The notes under the pieces are model-generated. The model was not told the DNA's origin. It saw only the letters and a list, made by a program, of their open reading frames with translations, and made no database searches. Shown here in pieces: positions 38,455 to 50,208 of a DNA stretch of 64,000 nucleotides. The first letter of the stretch is position 1. Each line of letters starts with the position of its first letter. The stretch is from Collybiopsis luxurians FD-317 M1 (taxonomy: Eukaryota > Basidiomycota > Agaricomycetes > Agaricales > Omphalotaceae), in contig KN834762.1 in NCBI GenBank assembly GCA_000827265.1, positions 64,939-128,938 on the forward strand, written 5' to 3'. The translations under genes were made by a program, and so were the position numbers.

Positions 38455-40259
38455 ATGGTCAAACCCACGTCCTACCCAACTCTTGCCAACGCGCCTCTTG
38501 TAGGCAAGTATTCTTCTAACGTCTTCCAGTGTCATGCTATTAACATAACGGTGCCCAAATCAAGGTCTCGCAGAAGGAAATGGCAGCTTCAGCAACTTAC
38601 AACTTGCTGGGCTTGTTCTTTTCGTTCCCTGGCTGTTGAAACGCTTGTTGCCGTTGTTCAACCGCGGTGGGCTCAAGACGTATCTCTTTCTTCTCCTTTT
38701 AACCGGACTACCCATCACCCTCGCGTACTGGATGGTTATGAGTCGTATTGGGAGACGTATCAACGAAAAGGTTGTTCTGCCGGGCAAGGATATCGAGACT
38801 TATATCACCATCAAGGACCCTGAACTCAAGAAACTTTACCATGGCAAGGAGAAAATCCCAATACAGGTTTTCCATGACGCGTTTTTCGACGGAAAAATTG
38901 ATTTTAATGGTACGTGTTGCTTGGGACGTGACTGTGCCTTCATTAACATCCCGCCTTTACAGGCGACGTCCTCGAAATAATGGAACAGCGCCATGACTGG
39001 GCTACCTTCCACATGACCTGGGAACTCTTGAAATATGTCTTAACGGTCCTCATTCCCGACGTCATCACTCATTCTCGCGAGCAAGACTCCGACCAAGTTA
39101 CAGAACACTATGACCGCGGCAACGACTTCTATTCGTGGTTCCTTGGTCCAAGGATGATCTACACGTCTGGCGTCATCAATGACCCTGACAGGAAGGAAAC
39201 TCTGGAGGAGTTACAGGACAATAAATTGAGGGTAGTTTGTTCGAAACTCAATCTCAAACCGGAAGACCGCTTGCTCGATATTGGATGTGGTTGGGGCACT
39301 CTTACCGCCTACGCAGCCAAGAATTCCGGCTGTGATGCGACAGGGGTTACGCTGGCGAAGAACCAAACGGAATTCGGCAATCAACGTATCGCAGATAACG
39401 GCATTCCTTCCTCCCAGGCCCGAATCTTATGCATGGATTTCCGCGAGATAGCAGAAACTAAACCACCGGGAACCTACACTAAGATTGTTTCTCTCGAAAT
39501 GGCTGAGCACGTTGGTATTCGCAGATACCAGACCTTCCTCAAACAAGTGTATAATCTGCTGGACGATGATGGTATATTTGTATTTCAGGTTGCTGGTATA
39601 CGGTATGTTGCCGTCTTGATTCACAAAATTGCGGGCTTCGCTTATTCTTACTCTGTCCCAGGCAATGTTGGCAGTACGAAGATCTTATATGGGGTCTTTT
39701 CATGAACAAGTACGTTTTCCCCGGTGCAGACGCGAGCTGTTCACTAGGATGGGTTATTAATCAGGCAAGTAATCGCGGCAGAGTTTCCATCACAACCCGA
39801 GCTCATTAACCTTCCTGTAGTTGGAGAAAGCCAACTTTGAAGTTAAAGGCATTGACGTCCTCGGCGTGCACTACTCTGCTACTCTGTATCGGTGGTACGA
39901 AAACTGGCTTTCCCATCGCGCCGAAATCGAGGAGAAGTATGGCGAACGGTGGTTCAGACTGTGGTCATTCTTTTTGGCTTGGAGTGTGATCAGTAGCCGG
40001 TGAGTACGAAGTGAGCGAATAAGCCCAAGTCGAGAGACGAAACTGGCGGCACATCAGTCTTCGTGCTTTTCCCTCTATTTCTTCCTGACTCTTTCAGACG
40101 AGTTTGTTGACCTTTTTTCCCTTTGACAGACAAGGCAGTGCCTCGGTATTCCAGATCACCCTTCACAAGAATCTCAACGCGTACCACCGTATTGATGGAG
40201 TCAAGTCCCACGCGTCGATTCACGTCCAAGCTGAGAAAGAGCCGGAGCTGATCCTTTGA
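38455..40259 (+). CDS. Sphingolipid C9-methyltransferase
   Basis: SAM-dependent enzyme of the cyclopropane-fatty-acid-synthase family that adds the C9 methyl branch to fungal glucosylceramide. Exons 38455-38503, 38574-38909, 38963-39602, 39662-39764, 39821-39999, 40130-40259 give 478 aa. Two membrane helices near the N-terminus (LQLAGLVLFVPWLLKRL, YLFLLLLTGLPITLAYWMV) anchor it in the ER, as known for the family. Methyltransferase motifs: EHYDRGNDFYSWFLGPRMIY, LLDIGCGWGTLTAYAA (SAM loop), GVTLAKNQTEFG, IVSLEMAEHVGIRRY, WQYEDLIWGLFMNKYVFPGAD. Two introns require GC donors: 38504-38573 (GCAAGT) and 39765-39820 (GCAAGT). Ypk1, a regulator of sphingolipid synthesis, is in the same window but 20 kb away. 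Confidence 0.95.
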
Positions 40260-40849
40260 ACCGTTCCCGAAATGAACGATCGTTGACCTTGGGAGGAAGG
40301 GCGAGGAAAGCTTTCTACAGTGATTGATGAACATGCCGAAAATTACGATACCTTCTCTCGTGCATAAACTCTTTTATGCTAAGAAATGATCTAATGGAAG
40401 TACTTTTGAAACAAATATACCTTGATGCTTCACAATCTATCTTACGGCAAAAGGTTTCCGAGGTCTCGAATTGACCTAGCGATGCTCATCTTCTCAATAA
40501 TAAATGCATACCGCCAAATAAAGATTCTCGTATTTGCAGCTTTGACCATTTCCTTTTTCGGAGGCACACTAGCACGGTAAACAAGCCCTTCAATGAGGTT
40601 TCTTGTTTGACAATGTCAACTCATTGAGAGCTTGATTACCAGGCTAGATGCATGTGAGAACTTGAAGGAATGGATGCAGGCATTAAATATCAACGGACAC
40701 AATGACACGTCTGCAACAATAGGATGATGGATCCACTTTCAGTGTCCTTGCTACCGTTATCATGGCACCATAAATTAATGCAAACGAACGAGAAGAGGTA
40801 GCTGATCAGCTGTGGTTTCTGTCTATATTGTGAAAAAAACCAAAACCAT
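40260..40849. other. Convergent spacer
   Basis: 590 bp between the methyltransferase stop and the stop of the membrane-protein gene on the other strand. No gene or repeat seen. Confidence 0.5.
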
Positions 40850-42474
40850 TCAGCCCATTCTAAGTTCTGTTTCCTTCCTTCCTGGAGTGTAAGTGTACCG
40901 CGGCCGATCAAGGTAAATGGGTGCGCTTTCTACATTGCTATCCGTGAGGTAGTTATCAAGATGAGAGTATCTGAGCCTGAAAGGTGAAATAGATTCGGGA
41001 TATGGATCTTGTTGGAAAATATCTGCCATTTCAGAGCCCCGAGCTTCAGCGTCCATGGCTCGGATGGTAGCACGGGATTGTGGACCAGAAGAATCTATTC
41101 CAAGTCCGATGCGGACCATGATCATTGTTGATGCAATGCCCTTTTTCATTGAGAACGAGGGAGAAGGGCAATGTTATTAGGACATGACATCGGACATGAC
41201 ATCGGAAAAGGAGGAATCTAAATTCACTTACCACCGCTTGGGTCAATGCGCAGGGGCTAATTATGATTGTTTGTGGGATGAAAGTGGCTGGAAAGTCGTC
41301 TTCGAAAATGAAATTGCGGTACAGAGTCTGATAAGAAATGACGGTAGCTATCAGGACCGCTGGAAAAATAGATCCGGATTCAAGTCTACATGCAACGCGC
41401 AATCAAATTATAAATGTAACTGGAGCGGAATTTATCGCGTACATTGGCCCAAGAAGATTCTGACTCCGAGAGGCATCTCTGTCAGGTCGACCGATTAACT
41501 TGGTCACCTTCCGATTTTGCCACCATACTCTCCCCGCTAAGCATGATACCCAAACATACCATAAATAACATGTAATGCTTCGAAAAGTGATCTACTAACC
41601 TATCAAGCCTGTTAAGAGGACATTTTCACCTAGCGTTGTGAGGATATACACCTCATAGGTCACAAAGATATTTGTCTCGTTGATCACCCAAACAACTGTG
41701 CCAGGAAAGATGAGCACGCACATCATCGTGATAGCAAGACAAAGACCTACTGAAAACAGCGACTAAACCTAAGATAGGAATGATGATTATACGTTTGTTG
41801 GAGTTCCATAGACGATAGCATCGATATATCTAGACATGAATTCAATCAGCGTTTGACCAATGTTGGAATATTGTCAACGGCGACCTACGAGAATCATGTC
41901 CCCGAGCAACCTACATAAGAACGCATTGAACGAGGTCACAAAAGACATATGCGGAATGATTTACCCAGCAATAAGGAATATGTAGTCCAGACCAACCACA
42001 ATTTTGGTCCATGCCTCGACCGGCTGGGTATTGTAATTGCTTTCGGGACCCGTCACAATAGGCAAACTCAAAGGAAGCATACATCTTCCAACCAGATCCA
42101 GTAGGAGAGAAACGGTGGCTAGTATGAAAAAGAGAAATGTCGCGATGATATACAGTTTCCCGGGAGTAAATTTCCTTCGGAAGACATATATACAGAAGCC
42201 AAAAAACACCACGAAAATACCTAAGTATTGTGATACCAGCGTTAGTAATACTGAGCAGTATTCGAATCGCGGGGTCGTTTTACCGTATAAAAACAGTTCA
42301 ATCTATATGATAGCAGTAAGTCAAGAATTTCAATCATTCGGCAGATGACCACATCTACTTGTTACTTACGGCGATTGGTATAATCAACAATACCTTCAGA
42401 GCATCGAGCAGGTCATTGTAGTCGGTAAAATAGATACATACAGCGTTTTCAACACAAGGGAATTTAGGGGACAT
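40850..42474 (-). CDS. Multi-pass membrane protein of basidiomycete type, unknown function
   Basis: A hydrophobic protein with about seven predicted membrane helices, resembling the large sets of uncharacterised integral membrane proteins in mushroom genomes. Exons read with confidence (minus): 42370-42474, 42284-42302, 41965-42220, 41889-41910, a start at 41829, and last exon 40850-41140. Landmarks: ELFLYGIFVVFFGFCIYVF, YIIATFLFFILATVSLLLDL, VEAWTKIVVGLDYIF, GDMILIYRCYRLWNS, AGRVWWQNRK, LESGSIFPAVLIATVISY and a soluble tail with PPR-free acidic content (DIFQQDPYPESI). Between about 41740 and 41830 the frame does not close cleanly: either a 43-64-nt intron with weak signals, or a frameshift. 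It could be a decaying gene copy. No function assigned. Confidence 0.75.
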
Positions 42475-45120
42475 GTTTCAAAGATCTACCTCGGAAGACC
42501 TCAGTTTTATACATAACCAGGGATGCCATTGATGACTGATGGCGCCGGTGATGACCGGTAGTTGCCGACGTGACGTTTATGAGTAGTGAAGCTAACCGAA
42601 AGCGAGTGCATGATACTGCTCCACTTGACTTGCCAACATTAAATGTTCTCGCGCACAAGTTGTAGCATTTTGTGCCGCGACAGTGCCAGTGTGTATGTAC
42701 GCTAAACATTAGTGGAGTCTGGAACTTATAAATTCAGAACAACCGAAGAAATCATGTCGCCAAGTTACTTGACATCAGGGTATACAGTATCTTGATTCAA
42801 AGTTCTTCGAATGCGAGACTGATGGCAGGCACATCAAATTCACTTCCGCGGATCTAGCCTAGAAGCATCCTAGGACGCCCTTGATTAAGTTGGTTTGCCA
42901 ATAGCCCTGCCTTTTGTATGGTGTAGGTGCTTGCAGTCCTACACGTTTTTCAACTCTGGAAATTACTATACACACCTCACTTGTGATCGTTTGTATATTT
43001 GTTGAATGGTTGAAAGAGACTACTGAACTTCGAAGAAATAAACTCTCTGACGGAGTGAATGCGTTTGCTGAGAACATGGATTCTTACTTATTTCCGTAAG
43101 AGCGATTTGGCACGAGGAAGGGCCGAAGCCTTGAGCGAGACTGCTTGGCGGCTATAGTGCTCCGAATTCTCGGCACAGGCGGCTAAAAGCAGCCGAAGCT
43201 GGCAGTATTAGCCGGCTTCAATTATATGGGTCGGCTTGTTAAATTGACACGTACATCTGCGCAAAAGAGAAAACTAAACAAGCATTTGAAGCAAAATCGC
43301 AAGGATCAAAGGAGAGAAGAAGAAGAATAAAAATCAGTATTTGTGAATCTCGCAGTGATGCCATCTCAACCTGATAGCGGAGCTAATCTCCACCGTGACG
43401 CTCGGAAGGTGTATTGAGCTTGACCGTTCCTAGTAGACCGCTGTGAGTCCTTCTCCGTCCAATTTCAACTTGGTGGCTTTAAGATATACTGATCCAGAAG
43501 CGGACCATCACTCTCGTAGTAGATAGTCCTGATCTCATCAAAGTGCATTTTCGCGACATGGAATAGACCTTGCAAGCAAGGCGACTGTCGGTGCTAATCT
43601 ACAGAATTAATTCATGCTATCCTGTTGTTGGTAGGGCCACCCATACCGCCAATCTTAACCACCATCCTTACCGCGAAAACTCATAAAAATCATGATATTC
43701 TTCTGCCTTAGGTTGGAACTGAAAATTCAACCACTCTAATATATCGACCATTCCCTCTTAGACACAGAAAATCGACTCCGGGATCCGAATGAGCGATTAC
43801 AATGAGTATACAAAAGAATCATGCTTTTGGAGTTCAAATTACACTATATTATCGATCGCTCTTCATCAGGGACCTACGGGACCATTCTGAGTGAAATTCT
43901 GGTGGTCTTATGAAGGAGCGGACTTTTTCTGAAATCAACTGATTCGGTTCGGTGAAACTGTCCGCCTCAAGCGCTTCAACGCTGTGTCCTACACAGATCG
44001 ACGAGGTATGCCCATCAGGTACGAACCTTGCCATCCCTCCTATGACTGAGATTCATGAATACATCTTGGACATCGAAGCCTGAACACGTCTACTACGCTT
44101 CCTACATCGTCTTTGCAGCGGCGACAGAAAAAAATGAGATCAATTGCTCTTGTCGAGAGGGTGAGATTCAACATGTACACTCTAGATCTCTTTTCTCCGC
44201 TACGGTCCCAGCTCATTTACCGCTTTTCAGCCACTCGTCCTCGCTCTGAGTTCCATGGAAGGCCAGCGTAATGTCAGACTATTTTCTAATTCAAGAAATT
44301 CTCCAAACCACCTTTGGGTATACCCAGCTTGGCGGAACCCAGTGCATTGTGCTGTACAATTTCTCTGTGAAACGATCTCTTATGCAAAGTGGCAGTGGAT
44401 GGAAATGTACAGAAAAGGAAGCAAGGTTGATTGGCGCTCAAGCAACTGTGATAACATTACATTGAAGTTTATGTAAGCCCCAAACTGATAACGATAAGCG
44501 GCTTTAAGAGCGCTCGGGGATTGGGTTAGATTAGGTTGGTTACAGTTTGGTTACGGGTTAGGGAGGCGGAGCGCTGAGCACCCGTGGTTATGAGGGTATC
44601 AAAAAAAAGGTTCCAAGTCCATATTCACATGCCATAATCGATAAGCCTGATATGATTGAGATAAGATTGGCCAGCTTATGTAAAGTTTACGCTCCATCTC
44701 CATTCTGTATTCTGCGGGGCTAACTTTGTCTCCCCGCTTCAATCGCACATGCAAGATTGATTCCGTGGTTCTGCCTCAAGTATACCTGGCCGGCGCTTTC
44801 CTGTGCTCTCGATATGATGTACCTGATGAATTGGATGTCCACAATGATATTAAAGCTTAAGCTGAACATGTTTTCGGGGTTGGGTATACAAATCTCATAC
44901 TTGGTCCTGGATCTTCAACCGTTTTAGGGCTGTACATCCGTCGACTATTATGCTAACGCAATTTTTCCTTGCCTTACGGAAAAGTCTCTGCCTGACAACA
45001 TAGCGTATCCGCCCTCAATCTTAAGGTATTTAAACCAACCGTACCGGTTTTGATGCTATGTACCCCTTCTGTCCTTAAAAACCCTTCCTTCCTGAGACTA
45101 CGCGTCCCCCGAACCTCGAT
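42475..45120. other. Gene-free region of 2.6 kb
   Basis: Longest stretch without a supported gene. Short open frames occur (for instance + strand 44271-44465 and - strand 43849-44034), but none has recognisable motifs or a consistent splice structure. A G-rich patch at 44521-44575 carries GGTTAG-like words. No transposase, reverse transcriptase or terminal repeats recognised. May hold degraded mobile-element sequence or the regulatory region of the P450. Confidence 0.6.
45027..45034 (+). promoter_or_regulatory. TATA-like element before P450
   Basis: tatttaaa, 87-94 bp upstream of the P450 ATG, at a normal distance for a regulated fungal promoter. Confidence 0.35.
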
Positions 45121-47505
45121 ATGGTTTCAACTGTCAGCTCGACAACTTTCCCTTTCAACGTTCTCTACGGATTCTCAGGCTCAGCGAGGTGGCCCATTGT
45201 CGGTGTCATTCTGGGTGTCTTGATCGTCTATGTGTATCTGTCCTACAAGGGATCGCAGCGCATGCATGCCGCTCGTGGATTGCCCACCCCCCCTGGCCCT
45301 AAACCTGCCCCAATTATTGGAAATCTTTTCGTACGTCATATTTTCCTTCCTTCCCCTTTTAAATTTCTTTTATTCGGGCGCGTCTTTATAGGATATTCCG
45401 CGGGAGAAAGAATCTTTGGCATATAACAAAATGGCTAAAAAATACGGTGCGGTCACCGTGCTTTTTTGTGTCGTGGTTGACACTGACTCGTTGGCAGGCG
45501 ATCTAACGTATCTCAGTGTGCTCGGCAAATCTATCCTCGTTGTCAACAACTATGCTACCGCCCAAGAGCTGTTTGAAAAGCGGTCTGCCAATTATTCGGA
45601 TCGCAATGAACTTCCCATGATCAACGACCTGTACGTTCCATTTTCGGCTTTAAGTTCATATGAAACCTTGACATACTCGTTTTTGACCATGATGCAGGAT
45701 GGGCTGGGACTGGAGCTTTGGGCATATGCCATATGGTGGGTTGTCTGCTTTCCTTGTCAGAGCCGCCGCGGGTTGACTCTACTCAGGTCCCCGCTGGAAA
45801 ATGCACCGTACTATGTTTCACCGCCAATTTCAATCCTCCGTCGTTTCCGGTTTCTGGCCAATCCAATTGAAGGAGGCTCATAAGCTTGTTCGTAGAATGC
45901 TCCATGCTCCAGAAGACTTGATTAATCATCTAAGATTGTAAGACCTATTTCCTTTCTTGTCATCCCCTCCTCCCGCTGATACCCACTATTGCCGGTTCTC
46001 CGTAGTAATTCTGCTAGTACAATCATGAACGTTACCTACGGTATCGAAATTCGCGATGAGGAAGATCATTATATTACTGTTGCCGAGACTGCGCTTGATG
46101 GGATGGCAAAAGCGGCTAATCCAGGAGCATTCTTTGTGGATATCTTTCCTATTCGTAGGTTTTCATTAATTTTTGTTCTCCATACTTGAGTTTGCACGGC
46201 TATTTCTAGTAAAACACGTTCCCAGCTGGATGCCGTTTGCCGGGTTCAAGCGTAAGGCGGCATTTTGGCGCAAGTCTGTTCTTGAAATGCGGAATGCACC
46301 ATTCGAAACAGTCACGAAAGCCATCGTAAGATATCTCCAGAGACATGGAATCGGACTTACGTTGCTGATATCTACGCAAATATCATAGAAGGAAGGCACT
46401 GCATCGCCTAGCTTCGTCTCAAACCTCCTCACCGATCTAGAGCTTCGCAAAGATCTCAGCCAGTTCAATATAGCCGAAGAGACGGAGACTATCAGGAACT
46501 GTGCCGGGTTGGCATATGCTGGTAGGTGTATCACTGCCCGTGTAGTTTGATTGATTTTCATGCAAATATGCATAGCTGGAGCCGAAAGTGTAAGTCATTT
46601 TGATTCGCGATTTCGACGTCACAAATCAGTCTGACATGAAACTCATAGACTGTTTCTGCACTCTCATCCTTCATGCTCGCCATGATTCTCTACCCTGAAG
46701 TTCAAGAAAAGGCCCGACGCGAACTCGATTCGGTAGTAGGACTCGGAAGACTTCCCGACTTCAGTGATCGAGGATCGTTGCCGTATGTCGACGCCACCGT
46801 CAAAGAGGTCCTTCGGTGTGTAGATTTTTATTTTTATTTTTATTTGTGAATTGGATCACCTTATTGACTTGCTGTACTTGAGATGGAATCCCGTGGCACC
46901 GCTTGGTTCGTAAAGTATCGCTGTACTCGACCAGACCACCAATGGCTATCTTGACAGGTCTCCCGCACATGGCAACCAAGGAAGATGAATTTAGGGGTTA
47001 TCGCATCCCTGCTGGTACTCTCGTTCTTGGAAATAGCTGGTCAGTAGATCTTTTCGCCTATTCTGGCGTGCTCGTAGGCCAACTTCTTCGCATAGGACTA
47101 TCCTCCACGATCCTGCTACCTTTCCCGATCCAATGACTTTCAATCCGGACCGGTTCCTCTCCAAAGACCCCTCTGTGGTGGATCCTGTGAACGTTGCTTT
47201 TGGCTACGGTAGACGGATTTGCCCTGGAAGATTCATGGCTGAGGGACAGTTGTGGATCTCTATCGCGTGCATTCTCAGTGCATTTGAGATCATGCCGGGG
47301 TTGGATGAGAATGGCAGGCCTATCAAGACTGAAGCGGCTTTTGCATCTGGAATGATATGGTGTGTAATTTATGCTGTTCTGCATGAACAACTTCAATGTT
47401 GATGTCTGCATAATCAGCCATCCTCTTCCATTTAGAACTACGATCAAGCCGAGGAGTGAGAAAGCAAGAAAGCTCATCGAGCAAACTGCTGATCTTGCAG
47501 CCTGA
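45121..47505 (+). CDS. Cytochrome P450 monooxygenase
   Basis: Microsomal haem-thiolate monooxygenase. Fourteen exons: 45121-45330, 45392-45446, 45498-45630, 45698-45735, 45787-45937, 46006-46154, 46210-46325, 46389-46521, 46576-46589, 46649-46815, 46883-46905, 46958-47039, 47096-47359, 47418-47505; sum 540 aa. N-terminal anchor ([19 protein letters not shown]) followed by the Pro-rich hinge [16 protein letters not shown]-helix [17 protein letters not shown]-helix [17 protein letters not shown]-helix ATVKEVLRW (ExxR), the PERF-like segment [10 protein letters not shown], and haem loop [12 protein letters not shown] with the ligand Cys. All catalytic elements are intact. Resembles the expanded mushroom P450 clans, but the CYP family cannot be named by eye. 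No biosynthetic partner genes adjoin it. Confidence 0.95.
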
Positions 47506-48125
47506 ACGATTGTTTGGATTATCTACTCTACTCTCTTTATATTTCAGGAATTATTATGTACTTTACTCACTTCTTGTGCAAGTAGCTATTTATTAGGGAT
47601 ATTTGCTTTGACAGCATATCCCGGTGGCTCCAATGTCGGCCGTAAATTAGGGTATTTACTCGTTGATCTAATAGTGACTTACAACCTTCTAGAAAACTGA
47701 TACTTTCTCATCTGTAGAAGCCATAACAAGTATCACACTTCGTGGCGTGAGTCAGAAAGACAGCGGACAACTGTGATGATCAGCTTTGACTTGTGTGAAA
47801 GAAAACGTGACTTTGACTAACTCTGACTCGTGGCGTGTCCTGGCCGGTTAAAAGGTTTCGTGAATCGGTTCTTCATCACATTCTCATATCACCGCTTATT
47901 AAGATGAAGAACTGAACAGCAACCACTTTCACAGTTTGAGATCCTCTACGAGCATCCTAGCATCTACCTACAATGATACCTCGAATACATTTCGCCATTA
48001 CCAGTAAAAACTTGAATTCTTTTACTTTCATTGTAGCCACTTGAAGTCGGTCTTTTTCTGTTCCATCAACTCTTTCGTTAACGCACAAGCAGTCTTCCAT
48101 CTACACATAACAGATACGCTGTAAA
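47506..48125. promoter_or_regulatory. Intergenic region, P450 to GTPBP-like gene
   Basis: 620 bp in tandem orientation. Contains TGAGTCA (47748-47754) and TGACTC (47824-47829), each next to a cgtggcgtg word: candidate bZIP (Gcn4/AP-1-type) sites 370 and 300 bp upstream of the next ATG. No gene. Confidence 0.4.
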
Positions 48126-49721
48126 ATGTTTGGTGAGGACGAACCTGAAAACTCAAGGGTCCCTAGTCCTTGGGATAATATATCAACTCCTCCTCGCGGA
48201 ACTCCATCCTGGCCCACCCCGTCACCTTCCCCTTCGCCATTGGGTACTCCGGCGAATGGCACCCTTATCTCACTACCTTCCTCAAGCGATACTCCTTCCA
48301 GGATGCCGGTTGCCCTTCCCCGCCTTCCCCAAGAATCAGATAATGGAAACATCGAGTACAAACTCCAACTTCTTCACCCGACTCCTTCTCGCTTCACCCG
48401 TCTTGTCACGCAACTCAAATGGCGTTTGTTGGAGGGTAATGGCCAAGCGTATTATGAGCTAGGCGTTGCAGATTCCGGGCTTCTAGTCGGATTGAACCGA
48501 AAAGATCTAGACGAAACACTGGACACGCTAGAAATGATGGCAGGAGAAATCGGAGCCAGTGTCATTGTGGTCAAGGAAATTGAAGTTGAAAGGAATCTAG
48601 CGGAGATGGCAAAAAGGGAAGAAGATTACAGGGAACGGAGAGGAAGGGGAAAGGAGCGATACGAGGATAGAGGATATTCAGATGCCACAACAACAGATAC
48701 TACAGATTCTGATACCACCGGCGCCGATGGTATTTTTGCGATGGATGATCCTACAGAGTCGGACGAAAACCTCAATTCCCCGCAATCTAATCCCTACTCG
48801 CAAACCGTTGACTTGGGTGTCGAAATATCTGCCGTATTCAAGCCTCGGCCGATGACTTTACGCATGCAAATGTCAAATCCCACCGCCACCACCAATCTCA
48901 ACGGTCAAGCAGCCGGTAACGGAGGCAGCAAAGCTCACAGTGGACACAAACCCCGAAAAAAACTAAAGCCTCCCCAACATCAAACTGTCGACTCTGGTTC
49001 TACTCTAGATGGCTTTAGGGACGGTAATTCTGCCTTCGGGAAAATTCACAATAGGAGGCAGGCTCGGGATAGACGACGGGCAGAAAAGAGGAAGGCCCTT
49101 GAGGCCCTCGTGGAGTCTCTACCTTCAACTGCCTCACCTACGGATCTCGGCGATAATGGTGATAATCATGATCTCGGCGTCGGTGATAGTGAAAGACATG
49201 GAAATATTAACGGGCCCAGTGCTGCAGAATCACTGGCTACGGAGCTCGAGAGCTTACATGTCTCCCAGGTGTCTGCTGTCTCCCGCGATGCCGAGGAACA
49301 CGTTGAGACTTCCCTCGCCGACTCCGTGGCTACTATTCGCATGGACGGTCCTGTTTCTCCTGTTCCCATCATTGAATTTACCCCCGTTTCGATGTCAGAC
49401 GATGAACAGGAAGATCCAGCTGAAGACGACGACGTATTTCCTTCCCCAGCTCCTTCCGCAAACCATGCTCGGTTCCAACATCTAGCAGGTGTGGGAGCAA
49501 CACCCCTCGATGGAGCCTCTACTACCCCTCAACTAGACGTAGATGTTAGCGTAGAGCAGATGGACTCTGCTGCCGACTGCGCGGTCTACACTGGGAATGA
49601 AGGTGGTGCGAACGAAGAAGACAACGGCCCTCGTCTTATAGTCGAAGCACTCGTCGTACGCAAACTTTCCCTTGAGGAATCTTTCCTGGATTTCGGTGGC
49701 TTTGGTTTGGAGTTGAGCTAA
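48126..49721 (+). CDS. Conserved fungal protein with a GTPBP1/2-like N-terminal domain, no GTPase
   Basis: Single-exon gene, 531 aa. After a Pro/Ser-rich start (PSPSPSPLGTPANGT) comes a folded domain at about 75-160: IEYKLQLLHPTPSRFTRLVT, QLKWRLLEGNGQAYYELGVA, DSGLLVGLNRKDLDETLDTL, GEIGASVIVVKEIEV. This resembles the region that precedes the GTPase in GTPBP1/GTPBP2 proteins. The rest is low-complexity: Asp/Thr-rich (ATTTDTTDSDTTGADG), basic (NRRQARDRRRAEKRKALEAL) and acidic, with no G1-G4 motifs. It is either a truncated relative or a free-standing version of the domain. Unlike nearly all its neighbours it has no intron. Confidence 0.7.
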   Translation: MFGEDEPENSRVPSPWDNISTPPRGTPSWPTPSPSPSPLGTPANGTLISLPSSSDTPSRMPVALPRLPQESDNGNIEYKLQLLHPTPSRFTRLVTQLKWRLLEGNGQAYYELGVADSGLLVGLNRKDLDETLDTLEMMAGEIGASVIVVKEIEVERNLAEMAKREEDYRERRGRGKERYEDRGYSDATTTDTTDSDTTGADGIFAMDDPTESDENLNSPQSNPYSQTVDLGVEISAVFKPRPMTLRMQMSNPTATTNLNGQAAGNGGSKAHSGHKPRKKLKPPQHQTVDSGSTLDGFRDGNSAFGKIHNRRQARDRRRAEKRKALEALVESLPSTASPTDLGDNGDNHDLGVGDSERHGNINGPSAAESLATELESLHVSQVSAVSRDAEEHVETSLADSVATIRMDGPVSPVPIIEFTPVSMSDDEQEDPAEDDDVFPSPAPSANHARFQHLAGVGATPLDGASTTPQLDVDVSVEQMDSAADCAVYTGNEGGANEEDNGPRLIVEALVVRKLSLEESFLDFGGFGLELS

Positions 49722-50208
49722 CGGAGTAAGAAGTTTGGCACGAAAGTTGAATGTCGGAATTCTTCTCTCTTGTTTTTAAGCTTTTTCTTTCGTCGTTTGT
49801 TCATTCATATTTTTCGTGTGATGCTGATTTTTCTCCTTCATACATAGTACATCTTGACCTGGTCCTGCACATAGTCTGTCCTGTATTCGTGTACAACATT
49901 AAATTACTTGTACGCATATCAGTTGTTGGACAATTTATCTTATCTTATCCCTTTCTTTTGCCTCGGACGAACTGATGTTTCCGGCAAACGACTCACGATA
50001 TAAAAGAGTTGTAATTAATCGAACACTGGATGGGAAGGCGACCTCGCTAAAAAAATGTACGTAGTGCCACAACCAGCACTGTTTAAGCTTTGGAAAACAG
50101 TGAAGGAACTGCGTATAATCTTAAATCAAGGGGCAAGTGCTCAAAACTTGAAGCAATACAGCATCGACACAACAGCATCACAAAAATATGCAAAGATTAC
50201 ACCAATGA
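49722..50208. other. Convergent spacer
   Basis: About 490 bp, T-rich, between the stop of the GTPBP-like gene and that of UTP22. No feature recognised. Confidence 0.5.

Noticed and set aside
44055..44476. Overlapping small ORFs in the gene-free region
   Set aside because: Two frames of similar length overlap, neither has recognisable motifs or a conserved start context.
44521..44575. Telomeric repeat / subtelomere
   Set aside because: Only scattered GGTTAG words, no tandem TTAGGG array, and normal housekeeping genes on both sides.
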